64,000 nt of DNA. It comes from Mactra quadrangularis. Its lineage: Eukaryota > Mollusca > Bivalvia > Venerida > Mactridae. The position numbers and the translations under genes were made by a program. The stretch lies in assembly GCA_025267735.1 (NCBI GenBank), contig CM046309.1, positions 59,213,319 to 59,277,318 on the forward strand, in the 5' to 3' direction. Below, in pieces: positions 40,601 through 54,200 of this stretch (the first letter of the stretch is position 1; each line of letters begins with the position of its first letter). Under the pieces are notes generated by a model. It saw nothing but the letters and a program-made list of their open reading frames with translations. It had not been told where the DNA came from and did not search any database.

Positions 40601-42220
40601 ATAAGTCAAGAGCAAGATACACTAATAATATGGTCATTTAATTGGCCAATTAATTACAAATGTAATTAAAATATGTAGAATACTGCATATCGTTTGAATA
40701 TCATATCATACTTACATTTATTATCCATCTGACTTTGAACTGCGAAATTTTTAAAGTTACATACAATAAGTTTTTTCGTAAGAATTTTTGTAAAGTTGCG
40801 CAGTACAGCAAACAGTAAAAGACCACCACTTACCAGCATTGACTGGTGTAAAATTTGTATCATTTTTCATCTGGCAAGCACCGACACCAGTACTTATATC
40901 ACAGCCATTAGCTTCATGTAATCCTCCACATACGTTTATAACATATTTATAACCATCACTAGTATATACCGTATAATCTTTACTGGTTTGATGTAATAAA
41001 TTTAAATCAAACTCATATCTATATCTGGGTTCAACAACTTTACAATTTCCTCCGACATTTGTCTGTAAATTAAGATCAAGATAAACATGATAAATGTATT
41101 AAGACAATCTCCGTAAACAGATATCCTGTAGAGCGTTGTTGTACGTGATCTCAACTTTCTCAATGCAAGGTCACGTCGAGATGAACTTTGTGTCGACCAA
41201 TCAATGCGTAGCTTTCATCTAGACGAAAACACTATTAATCACATTTTGATTTCGTAATTTCTATATTTAGACCAAGGTTTGCATGCTAATTTAACAGCGG
41301 CATTATTCACAGTCTGCGATTGGGTGGCTCATTTCAAATTGCGTGACGTAGACGATGTAAACAAGTTACATATCATAACAATTTAGTCATGAATATTATG
41401 ATGAGAAAAGGTCACCTGAACGTGACCTTCGTTTGGAAAAGGCCAGATCTAAATTAGCGAGTATGCGAGCGGAACATTTTAGATCAGGTTTTAATCAGAT
41501 TGGTTTTAAGATGGTTAAACATAAAATAAGTTTCTTGTTAAAAATGATATGTAATATCATGTACATACAATAATTTTTTTTTCAAATTTTACAAAATTTG
41601 ATGCATTGAGCTACAAGAAAGTATACATGTAATGCAGTCTTCATTACTTTAACCCTGGACATTTGATCCAGCAAAATGGAATATTTTACAGGAATTAATG
41701 AAAGTATACTGAACTAAAAATGTTCAGTGATATGTTTAAATATACAGTCCACTCTAATGATTTAGAATGATTCATTCTAAAATTGGATAAAAAAATCACG
41801 GAAATTAATGATTTTTTATTGAATTTGGAAAATGTTTGCTGTAAAAAGTTGGTGGATTGTCTCACCACTCATTATAAAAAGTCAAATAAAAGTGCTGTTG
41901 TTGTTTTTAATATCATTATAATCATTATCAACATCAACATCATCATCATCAACATCATCAATATTCTTATCATTATCATCATCGTCCTTATCATCATCCT
42001 CATCATCATCCTCACCCTCATCATCATCATCATTATCATCGTCCTAATCATCATCATCATCTTCATTATCATCATCATCCTCATCCTCATCATTATCATC
42101 ATCATCAGCCTCATCATCATCATTATCATTATCATCATCATCCTCATCATTATCATCATCGTCATCCTCCTCCTCCTTATCATCATCATCATCATCATCC
42201 TAACCCTCATCATTATCACT

Positions 42221-42252
<32 letters not shown>

Positions 42253-45200
42253 TATATGTAAAGGAAGAAACTTACCTTAACAGCACAGGCTGCTGGTGTC
42301 CTCAAATTAAAAACATATTCACATGTCTCAGTTTCTGTCTCAAATACTGGACCATCCTGTTAATATATCAATGTTAAAGTTAAAGTGAAAAGTTAAAGAG
42401 CCTTTTAAAGTCAGCTTCTATATACATGTTCAGTCGACTAACAATCTTGTACGATAAGTCCTTATCATTGAAATCACCCTCAGGCAGGGGATCCTTCACA
42501 GTACCCATTTACACCTGGGTGGAGTGGAACAATTGTAGGTTAATTTCTTGCTCAAGGAAATTAGCAGGAATTTTGGAACTACCTATTTGTCCCATTCCCA
42601 AACATAATCTTTGACCGGTGTTGAAGTTAACAAATCCATGATTGTTTAATGATATTCCTAAACTATATCTAGCTGAATACATAACAAAGAAATATGTTTT
42701 GACAAAGATCTGTGTGTATACAACAAGAACTATTTTGCATAACCGTTACGTGCTTCGCCTCGCGTAGGTAGTAAAAACCCAAGCCAGGGTAGACCCTCCC
42801 CCAAAGAATCCTTCCGAGCTTATTCACTCATGAAAGGTCAAGGTGTTCTAGATGGTGGAAGATTAAACAAGTAAATCTGTGAGCTAATGCTCACTAGTGA
42901 TACCCCCGCAGTGAGAAATATGACTATCATAATGTAACTTTCATTTAACGAAATCTAAAAATATGCGACAAACAGGAAGTAGATGAGCAAGGAGCATGAA
43001 ATCGCTTTACACCACATGGGACTATGGGATGAAGCAATATGCAAAGTATTAGGCTGCTGCATGTTATAGTTGCTGAGAAAACTGCGACGGAAATTTTGTA
43101 ACGGACGGACGGACGCACGAACGCACGCACGGACAAGGGTAAAACAGTATACCCCCCTCTTCTTCGAAGCGGGGGTATAAAAATCCAAAGACTTACCTCT
43201 GTATCAGAACAGAATAGATTAATCCGGGTACTTCTATGAGCTTGTCTATCTGTGCCTTGATGACATAAATCTCCATTCCTATATTGTATAGTTATAGAAC
43301 CATCACTATGAGCTATAGGTTTAGCTTGTATATATCCCATGTTGTAGACACCACCATTACTGGCCACCTGACATCCTCCTATAGGCGAATCTGTAATATT
43401 AATGTAAGTAAATATAATACATGTGTATAAGTATTTTTTGTAGTTGGGTTTAACGCCATACTAACACATTATATAGGTTATATCACAGTGGTCAGTCGAC
43501 CTACTCACTGTTCCTTGAAAGACTAAATCTTTGGATTTAGCTGTTAACCACATGGATGTGTTTGCTTACAATTAGGAAGGCTGTTAACCAACTGCTAGGC
43601 GCATGCTTAAGAAAAGAGTCCTTCAAAATCCCTGACTCTTCACATTTTGGTGGTAAGAAATCTCCGTACTGCTTACTATCAGAAATGCACAGGAATGGCG
43701 TCACAGTGTAACCAAAAAAATCGAAATTGGGGCCAAAACAAAAATGGCACCGTAATTAAGATGCGTCGAAATAAAGTACCGGAGGATATAGACATACCTG
43801 GACATTTTGGATCTGGAGCATTGTTGACCGGTCTACAAACATTGATATAATAAGTTGTATGATCGTCCCGGGAATCAGCCACGTTCCAGTATGTATCTTT
43901 CTTTAATGTAGTAAGATCATACTGGTTCCCTGCTTCATCTTGTATCACACAATCTGTAGCTAGCGGCATACACGCCAATGATGTAAGAAAATTAAACATG
44001 TAAATATCTTCAATTTGTCTTACAAACAATATTGTACCAATTTCTTTGTCTTTAGCACATAAGAAATTTATTTTAACTGTCACAAGTTGACCTGAAAAAT
44101 ACAATAAAACGTTCTGTAAATACAGGGCACGTTCAGCAAGGCTATCTCTGGTTTGCGCTTTTTGAAAGCGATTTATTGTAGCACAATAGGTCTACTGAAC
44201 GGTTTGCTTCAAACTAGCAAATCCAAGATGGCAACTTTCTAAAACAAAAAGTTCAGAATTGCAACAAATGAAAAATATTCAAATCAATTATCACCATGAT
44301 TATTCTATTTAACTATTTAACCGCTTTGATGAAATATATGCATTAAATGAAATATATTTCAGAATTCTTGAAAAGAAACACGTTCCTACAAGGGTCAGCC
44401 ATTTTGAAAAAGGCAGAAACGTTCTGAATGATACGGCTAGCAAGAAAGAAACTTGCTATGTTTCGCTAGCTAGCGATTCAATTTCCTCAATCGTAGGAAA
44501 CCGTTCCGTAAGAAATCGCTTCAAAGCGCTAGCTAGCGATTGCCTTGCGGAACGTGCCCAGTGTGTTATAATAATACAAACAGTGTAAAATACAGCAACA
44601 CTTCTACAAGACCACTTCGTAGCGAGAGCTAGCATAAAAAATCTTCTCTACTTGAGAGCGGTGTTACAAATCAAAATTGCTGCCTCCACAGTAATGTTAC
44701 TTCTTTTTTTGCCAACAATTTGTTGTTCATGTTTGACTGACTATAAATGAATTGAAATGAATTAATTTTTGTAATTGTTCATATAAGCACATGTTTTTGC
44801 AATGATTTTATACTTTTTAAAGACTTATTTGGTTTGAAAATTGCCCTAAAAACATGCAATTGCAATGAGCCCTTTCTGGTTTGTGAAAGCTGCCATCTTG
44901 GTTTGTGACAGAAATAGCAAACCATTTCCTAATCAAATATAACTACAAAAAAGCGCCTTTTCATAGCCATTTGTAATTAAAGCATTAGGCAACATGCCCT
45001 AGAACACTGCATTACTGCTTCAAAAATTTTGCTATACAATTTAGCAAGTTTTTAGGAAAGTTGATAATTCAAGTTTAGATATGTTTCCAGAAAGTTTTAA
45101 AGACAAACTATACTCTTACCATTGCCCATTCTGTTTCCATATGTAACGAGAGACATTCCACCATCTTCACTAAAATCTAGTTTTGAACTTTGTCCAGTTA

Positions 45201-48200
45201 AACCAAGCTTCGTATCGTTACCAAGAAATGATTTACAAACTGATGGACTTTCTCCTTCAAAAACATCTGGACAATCACTCACTTTACCACAAATATTTAT
45301 CTGAAATATACATTTAAGTTCATACAAAGAGCACTTGGAGTGCACTTTGTCCACGCTTAAAGTGCACTTCATCCACACTTTGAGTGCAGTTCATCCACAC
45401 ATGGAGTGCACTTCATCCACACTTGGAGTGCAGTTTATCCACACTTGAAGTGCACTTCATCCACACTTGGAGTGCACTTCATCCACACATGGAGTGCACC
45501 TCATCCACACTTGGAGTGCAGTTCATCCACACATGGAGTGCACTTCATCCACACTTGGAGTGCACTTCATCCACACTTGGAGTGCACTTCATCCACACAT
45601 GGAGTGCACTTCATCCACACTTAAAGTCAACTTCATCCACACTTGGAGTGCAGTTCATCCACACATGGAGTGCACTTCATCCACACTTGGAGTGCACTTC
45701 ATGCGCACTAGTAGTGCAGTTTAGTTTAGATTTAATTTTATAGGGTGTATATTGCTGTAGGTAGTTAACATAGAGAGTTAAATCAGATTTATATGATTTG
45801 TTTAGTTTATGCTGATTTTTAGACAAAATAGGAATATTTTTCATTATTATGACTTTAAAAACTTTAGAAAATAATTATTTAAAAAAATTGATTTAAATAA
45901 TCAAATGTGATTTCTTTTAATTTTGTAAAAGTGATTGGGCTGGCCTACACAATTGATAACTGTTAATATTATGTTATAACTTGATAAATATACATGTATA
46001 AACAATATAGCGAGTCAGGAGCAGTCTGATCTCAAAACAGATTACAAAAAATTTAAAAATCAAAGCACCAATTGTCGAACTAATTTGTCATATTGCATTT
46101 TCTGGACATGTACCTTAACTTTTTTTCAAATCTCAATCCTAAATCAAAAGTCTTGATTTTTCTTTCTCTTAATCTGTATTGTTGTTTTTCACTTTTAATC
46201 AACAAGATTATAAAGGGCATGATAAAGTAGTTTTGATATTAGAGGGTTATTTATTAGATATACAGTCTTCTAATCTAGCCAGTGGACAGTGGACAGAGTC
46301 CATTGAAATAGCCATTCGTCCAGTGACTTTTAAAATGTGAGTGGTCCGTCTGTCCACAAACTTTTTACAGCCTTGATTTTTAAAATTCAATATAAAAAAC
46401 CATTACTAATTATTAATAAATTGCTTATTCAATTTTAGGATATATAATGCTTAATAAATAAAATGGACTAAATATTTTAACAAATCACCAATTTTTAGGT
46501 CCAGTAATCTTTCATTTGGTCCAGTAAAAACTTCTTTTTTTTGCTGGACCATTTGTCCAGTGCTAGAGAAAGTCTTTTGTGAAAACTGATATAGCCAGAT
46601 CCCAGTTGGTTTAAATCACATCAAAAAAAGTCACCCAGTAGTTTCATTGAACACGAAACTATCAACAAAGATCAGTACTGACCAAGAAGAGTACTTGAGA
46701 GTGATTCATCAAAGTTGTAAGAAATTGTTTCAAAATTAAGTTTAAATTTGTTTGATTTGTTTTTGCTTGGTTTAAGGCCGTAGAAACCCATTGTATAGGT
46801 CATATAACGGCAGTCAGTCAACCTACTCATTGTTCCTGGAAAGGCTAAATCTCTGGATTTAGCTGTTAAACAGCTACTAGGCACATACTTTCATCAGTGA
46901 CTGACAACTGCCCTACATAATTAAGAATCATTGGTAGGAGAGCGGTAAGCTCCACGAAAGTATGCCCCATGTGGAAATCGAACCCACAATTCCACAATCT
47001 GTAGACTTGGATGCTACCAATTGAACTAGCCAGACGGCTAATTGAACTAAAATAAATATGCATAAATGAGACTAACATACAACCTACCTTATATTGTACA
47101 CCATTAGCAAGTATAACATAAGGGTCAGAGGGATCTCTTGTTAAAGGGCTCATGTTATAGATATAATTATTGTTTATATCTTTAGCCGTACATTTCTCAG
47201 TGTCATTATCTTTAGTTAACGAACACGCAGCCTCAGTATCCCACAATACAGTGTACGTACATGGTCCATCTTGTAGCGGAATTCCAGGCGTAGTAGACTA
47301 AAATATTAGACGGTAAAGTTTAGAAACAAGTAATTCACCACAAAAGTTCTTTGATAAATTTTAGTTTTGAGGAAAAACCAATTCACATAAACTTATAAAA
47401 ACAAGGAATCAAAGAGCTTATTTCAAAATTAGCATTTATAAGTTTATCCAAATAAGAAAAAGAGGATATTTGTTTATTTCAGTGTAAGATCCATTTTTAT
47501 TTCACGAGTGAGCTAAGATGCGTAGTCATGAGTGAATATATAATACCCTTAGCTCACGAGTGAAAAAAATATAGTTTACATGTACATGTATATACATTTA
47601 ATATATGCTTTAAACTGGCTGTATTTAATGTTTAAGTCTGATATGCCTCCAGAACCAGGCATCAAAAACAGTTAAAATAACAAATTTATCTTCAGTGTTT
47701 CAAATATCGATTATTATGGAATATCGATTTTTATTTCACCGATAAATCCCGGTATTCCATTAAAAAGCATATAATAAATAGTCTTAATTAATAGTTGTCC
47801 TCGGGTAGAGTTGTATCATCCGTAAAACGGTATGAGTTCGGTTTTAGCCTAGACTTCTTTCTCAAATTGGAGGCCAACAAAAAAAAAACTCACAAGTCAA
47901 GGAAATTTTATGATAGTGATCAAATGATTGGCCTTAAGACGACTGTGAGAGAGGCTAGTGACTTTAAATATTATTTTCTCTGTTTTTAGTTCATTTTTAT
48001 CGGAGTTCCGTGTACACATCTATGAGTTACGTTCGGGAAGGAAACGGTTTTTTGGTTGATACGGTCCATAACGACCTAAACAATTTTCCTGTTCAACGTC
48101 TCTTAACTTTCTTCATTGGCTTTTAATTAATAAGCTTTTATAAACAATCGACGTATCAACCATTTTTTGGATAAATAAGACCAAGTTTTTGAAAATCGAT

Positions 48201-51200
48201 CCTGAAATAAAAACACAGGAGCCCGTTGAATGAGACAGGTCATTTTTTTTTCGAGGAAAAAACACACTATGTGTGCGTGTGAATACAATATTTTTGATGG
48301 GACTGTTTCATGCCGGCAGCCTGTGCACGTATCATGCAAACGTTTGAATAAGTTAGGAAAAGAGGTTTTGAATGGACTTTCAAAGATAATTATTCTCTCA
48401 CTTTACGAAAAATATTTCAAGTTTCCGAACATATCTTAACATTTATTCAAACATTTAAATTTAAGACTATGATAAAAACAATCAGTATGGAAAAAACTAG
48501 AAAAACTGGTTCAGAGAAAAACAAACCGGTTAAAAACCGTCAGAAGTTGTATTGCAATATTACCGGTATATCGGTTAACGGTTACACCTCTAATACTTAC
48601 CAGAGCACCTTGTCGACATATAAACTGTATTCTTGTTAGATACGGTACCGTGGCAGAGCCATTATTACAACTGCCACCTTCATAAGTTAATGAAAGTCTA
48701 TTTTCACCTTCAATTTTAACACCTTCAATCACGTGACCCATATCTCTTATATCTGCTTGTTCCTGAAACATTTTATAGTTTGTTTTATATATTAAAGATA
48801 TAATTTACCTTTAAAATAAATTTGCTTTGTTTTTAGACAATTCATTTACTTATCCATGCATCTCTGGACACTCAATTGGATGTTTTGGGTCCCAATTCCT
48901 CCTTAAAATCGTAGTTCTTTCACAATTTCCAACAAAACTTCCTCTAATTATAATCCAATTATCATTAATCAAAGAAAAATATTTTTTTGAATCAGTACCA
49001 ACCAGAATTTTGATCAGAAAGAGAAAAGACAATGATATACACATTCAACCTATTTACATACCAAGTTTCATCAATATAGCTTGGATACTTTTGTATCAAA
49101 TAATTTGAAATTGTAGCCGACGGCAGAAGGACCAACATAGGGTAAACCTATATTTCCCTCTGGTGTAATCACCGGTAGGGGACTATAGATATTTATTTAT
49201 TTATTGGAGTTAATGCCGTATCAACACATTATAGGTCATTTCACGGCGTCCAGCGCACCTAACCTAGCTTTCCTGGACCATTGTCTATAACCAGTACTCA
49301 CCTACCCTTCCACAAGGCCAGAAACTTCTCCATATTATCTAATCAATGGAGGAAATCAACATTATTGTCAAATTTTCATGGAAGGGTATAACCTCCCCGG
49401 GTGGGATTCGAACCCGTACCCCTCGGGCACAAGTATCCAAATCCCGGCGCGCTACCAACTGCGCTATCGACCCGGGTTAGGGGACTATAAATAAATATAA
49501 TGGAATTACAATACTATTACTAGGATTTCATCAACATGAACTGATTGGTCAAATCAAAGGTCAACTGAACATGATCCCAAGTGTGAGGTCAGAAGATCCT
49601 TGCAGTTTATGGAGATAAGAAAATATGCCTACAAAATTTAAATACAAAACTAATAAGACCAACCCATACCAATCTCCGTAAACAGTTATCCTGTAGACCG
49701 TTGTCGTACAGGATCTCTGAGGTTCCCATTGAGGGTCACATTGAGATGATCTTATTTTCGGCCAATCAATGTGTAGCTTTCATCTAAACGAAATACTAAT
49801 AATAGCATTTTGATTTCATAATTTCTATTTTTAGACCAAGGTTTTCGAGTTGATATGACGGTGGTATTATTCACAGTCTGCGATTGGACGGCTCCTTTCT
49901 ATTATTATTATTATATACCGGATTTGTATAGGGCTCTTTTCATATAGAATATATGTTCAAAAGCGCCTCACAATCATATGCATAATAAGAATACGAGCTT
50001 AAATTGGACTTTATTGCATGTTATACACGATGTAAACAAGTTACTAAAAATAATGATTTTATCATGAAAATCATAATGAGAAAAGGTCACCTGAACGTGA
50101 CCCTGGTAAGAAAATGGCCAGATCTAAATTAGCAAGTAGGCAAGGAGAAAATTTTAGATCAGGTTTTAATCCGATTGAACCTATACATACCTCGTTATTA
50201 CTGACAGTAGTTCTACATATAGCAGAAAATGGATCACATAACCCCGCAGCCAGTTTATTTAATGGTTGACATACGTTGATATAGTATTTTGTATTACCTG
50301 GTCCTTTAATTGACCAGTTTTCTTGTGACGGCAATCTTGATAAACTGGAATATAATCAAAATATAAAACTTGCATAGCCTTCACAACAAACTGATATCAT
50401 GGATTTTTTTACAGGACCAAATGAAAGTTTAAGGGCGTTAATTTATTTAGGGATTTGTTTGATCATGCTGTCAATTTTAATGATTTAGCAATTTTATACA
50501 TGTATCATTAAATTGAATAAATAAGTTACAAGCAAATAAAATATCTAAAATAAACAGCATTTAACAAGTTATTACCCTGTTTTTTTTTATTTATATTCGA
50601 CAATTCTTATTAAATACATGTATATGATTTTTATAGAATTAGGAAAATGGTTCAAACCAACTACTATGCACATACTTTTATCAGTGACTGACAACTGCCC
50701 TAAAAAATTAAGAATAACTGGTAGGAGGGAGAATGGCCGTAGAAATAATTTCATGACCAAGCTCCACGAAAGTATGCCCCGCTAGGGAATGGAACCCACG
50801 ATCCCTTGATCAGTAGACTTGCGTGCTACCAACTGAGCTAGCTGTTTTACAAAAGAAACAAGCCGATAAAGAGAGTTTAAACCTTACCTGGATAAATCAT
50901 ACTCTTTCCCCGATTTAGGATCAATAACAGAACATTGTACCGGGGTATGAGGACAAGCGTACGATGTTCTCCATTCAAAAGCATAATAATGATCCGACTG
51001 TACTTCAGACATAAACCTTGGTGTCCCCGTACCGGCATCAAGGTCACATAAGAATACAATCTCTGATCTTCTAGGAGTTTGATCGTTGTCATGGTACGGT
51101 GTACCACCAGCGTAGGTCAGGTTAATCATACCATCATAGTATGTCATTTCTGACGTCCATTGTCCCGTAACAAATGAATCACTGAAAATGAAATCAAAAT

Positions 51201-54200
51201 ATATTATTGTTTCTTTTATGCCTTATGGTGAAATATGTTGTTATGTAATTAAGTTGTATGGTAACAAGAAATGTAATGTGGAAACCACATTAAAGCCAGA
51301 TTTTCATAAAGATCTGACTATAAATGACAGAGATATCCAACATATTAAAAACTAAATTAAATTAAAAAATACAATTAGGAAATAATCCACAAGACAGCCA
51401 AGTAGAGTTGTGTTAACTTACTAATTCTGTTAATTACATGGTACATTATCATTCTATGAAGTTTCATTAAGATCTGACAATAAATGGCAGAAATATATGG
51501 TAAAGAAAAAACTTTAATGCAATTGTTAACAACACATGGAAGGATATAACCTCCCTGGATAGGATTCAAACCCATACACCCATTTGGGACACTAGATTCA
51601 AAATCCTGGTGAGTTACCAACTGCACTACCAACCAGAGTTACCTACAGGGCTCGAATTTAACAAAAAAATGGACTTGCAAATTTTTGCAAGTTGATTATA
51701 TTTTAACTCTCTAAAATGAAGAAAATCGCTGGCATTTTTCTCTCCAAATTACAATGGCATTCATAGTAACTATTCATATATGCAATATAAAACATCATAG
51801 TACTATATTTAACTATAGATAGAACAATGCCTTTATTGTGGGATAGACAAATAATATTGAACATGTTTTTTACTGTAAATCTTAAATTAAAGCTGATTTG
51901 AGCCTCTTTAGTTTGAACACAAATATTTTGCAATGATTTCAACTTAAAAAAGTTTGCAAGTTAAAATAAAAGTTAATTGCAATTTTCAAAATCCACTTGC
52001 ATTTTGCAAGTATGCAAGCTTAAATTTGAGCCCTGATATATACTTACCCAGGTGTTCCAGGGACGGGTTGCTGACAGATACCAACATCTTTAATATCCGA
52101 CGTATCACAATCAGTATTAACTACTGGTCCACAAATATTTATGAAATAATCATGATTTACATCAGTGTTTGAATCCACTTTATAACTTCCACCTGGCGGT
52201 TTCTTTAATGGCGTAAGGTCAAAACTTATACCTGTAAATAATAAAACATGAATAAGGGACCTTAGTCAGTTATTTTCCCTTGTATATCTATCAAATAGGT
52301 AGGTCCAATAAGTTTGTTTACTCGGATTTTACCCTTACTTTTCAATGTCAATTTGCCAAAATTACTCTTAAATAACTTTTTTGTAAATCGTTTAATTTGT
52401 TTGAAATTCAAGCTAAGTATTTAAGGGTAAAGATCTATCTAAATTTCACTACTTCTGTTAATATCTTCATTAACAAGAAAGATATTAGATGAAATATTTT
52501 GTTATCCTTTGATAGTAATTTCATGATAAAATCCGAGGATTTCAATTGTATGACCTACTTACCAATTGGACTGCTTTAGATTTTATCAGGGAAAGATAAC
52601 TGACAAAAGTCCCTAATTGATGAAGACATACATTGACAATGTACAATATGTCAAAGATTATAAAGTGCACTCTGCCATTGACACTGAAACGTGAAAACGT
52701 TCATTTGTCTTTCTCTCTATCACTTTACTGATTTGTGCGTTCGATGCATTTATTTGCAGGCTTATACTGCACCTACTGTCAGGGATGGGGTCAATTACTA
52801 GCAAAGTAATTAATTATAATTACCATTATTCTCAACCTCAGTAATTATAATTAATTGTTAATTACCCTGAGTAAGGACAATAATTAATTACAATTACCAT
52901 TATTTACATAAACAATTAATTATCAATTAATTATTTCAATGACGTATTTAGGCAAAAATTGAAATTCCATTTACTGACATGTATTAATCATTGTCACCAC
53001 CTTTAAAACACTAAATAGAAGATAAGATAACTCATATTGCAGTATACATATACTTGATACTTATTTTTTCCAAATAATACTTAGTTATGTTTTATTTATA
53101 CAATGTACATCATATCAACAGAAACAATGTGAAACATTAACTCAATCTGGGCATTGGCTTTGATCATCATAAGATAGTGGTTAACGAATTACATACAATC
53201 ACTTGTTTACAAATGGTTAGTGAATTCAGTAGTACTTGATCAGTGGATTATCTTATAACCTTAGTTAAAAGGTGATAATGTCAATGACTCAGTGTATTCA
53301 AGATGATCCCCTCAATGCTCATCTGTCAGTGACCAGTCAGACAATTTAATATTTTACTATAACACCATGCAAGGTTATCAATCAATTAGCTATAGATTTC
53401 ATGTTGCAAACACTATTGTTATGACAGTAAAGAACCCATTCATAAGGTGTGAAAGGTGTGAAAAAACAGAAAAGAGGGGGCCAGTTTGGAAATTAAGTCA
53501 CATTTAATGAAACATATGCAATGTATCATAAAGTAATTGAAAAATAATTGAAATCAATTAATTATTGCCTAAATTTCCTAAGTAATTAATTATAATTACC
53601 ATTGTTTTTCATTTTTTGATAAAATAATTAAGGCAGAATACCCATAATAGCTGCTGTCAAACTTCGGGCGATGTCGGGTCATGTCGACAAATTACGGAAG
53701 AGGTTTTCGTCGGTGTCGTTATCAATCGATAAAGATCGGATATACTTTTTTATTGTGCAAATGCCTCATTTTTCAAATATTATTAATACATTTCTTATAT
53801 TACCTCATAAGATTATCAATTCTCCAAATTATTTGAGAAAATAGATAGAATTCGTGTAAAAAGTTTAAACCGGAAGTTCAAAATTCCAATTCAAACAATG
53901 GACGAAAAGATTCGTCCCCTAACTGATTCGTCCACTAACAAATTCGTAATCAATAAGTTGTTGATGATTTAAGCAATTAGACCATAAAATACCATTATTT
54001 TATCATTAAATGGTCAATAATGGCGTTTAAAAATAAAATATATACTGTAAAGAAGTGTTTTCTTCATATTATAATGGTCACTAGAGTTTTGACATTTTTT
54101 CAAAAGGGGGGTAGATGTATTAAAATGGCTTTTTGTTAAGTTATCTGTGGTGAAAGTTGTTTTTCTTTGTTTTATTTATTGCCAAATGGTATAAGGTAAA

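Noticed and set aside
41783..42280. Long frames of Ile or Met on both strands
   Set aside because: They come from a trinucleotide microsatellite; no other protein-like composition. The same holds for 62456-62756.
45384..45743. 119-residue plus-strand frame of H-P-H-L-E-C-T-S-S-T-L-G repeats
   Set aside because: Translation of a 22-bp tandem array that is open in all frames; no start context, splice sites or non-repeat part.
49400..49480. Genuine tRNA gene on the minus strand
   Set aside because: A and B boxes are present, but the sequence continues as a repeated SINE body and lacks paired acceptor arms. The same applies to the heads at 9854-10163, 17861-18166 and 24238-24426.
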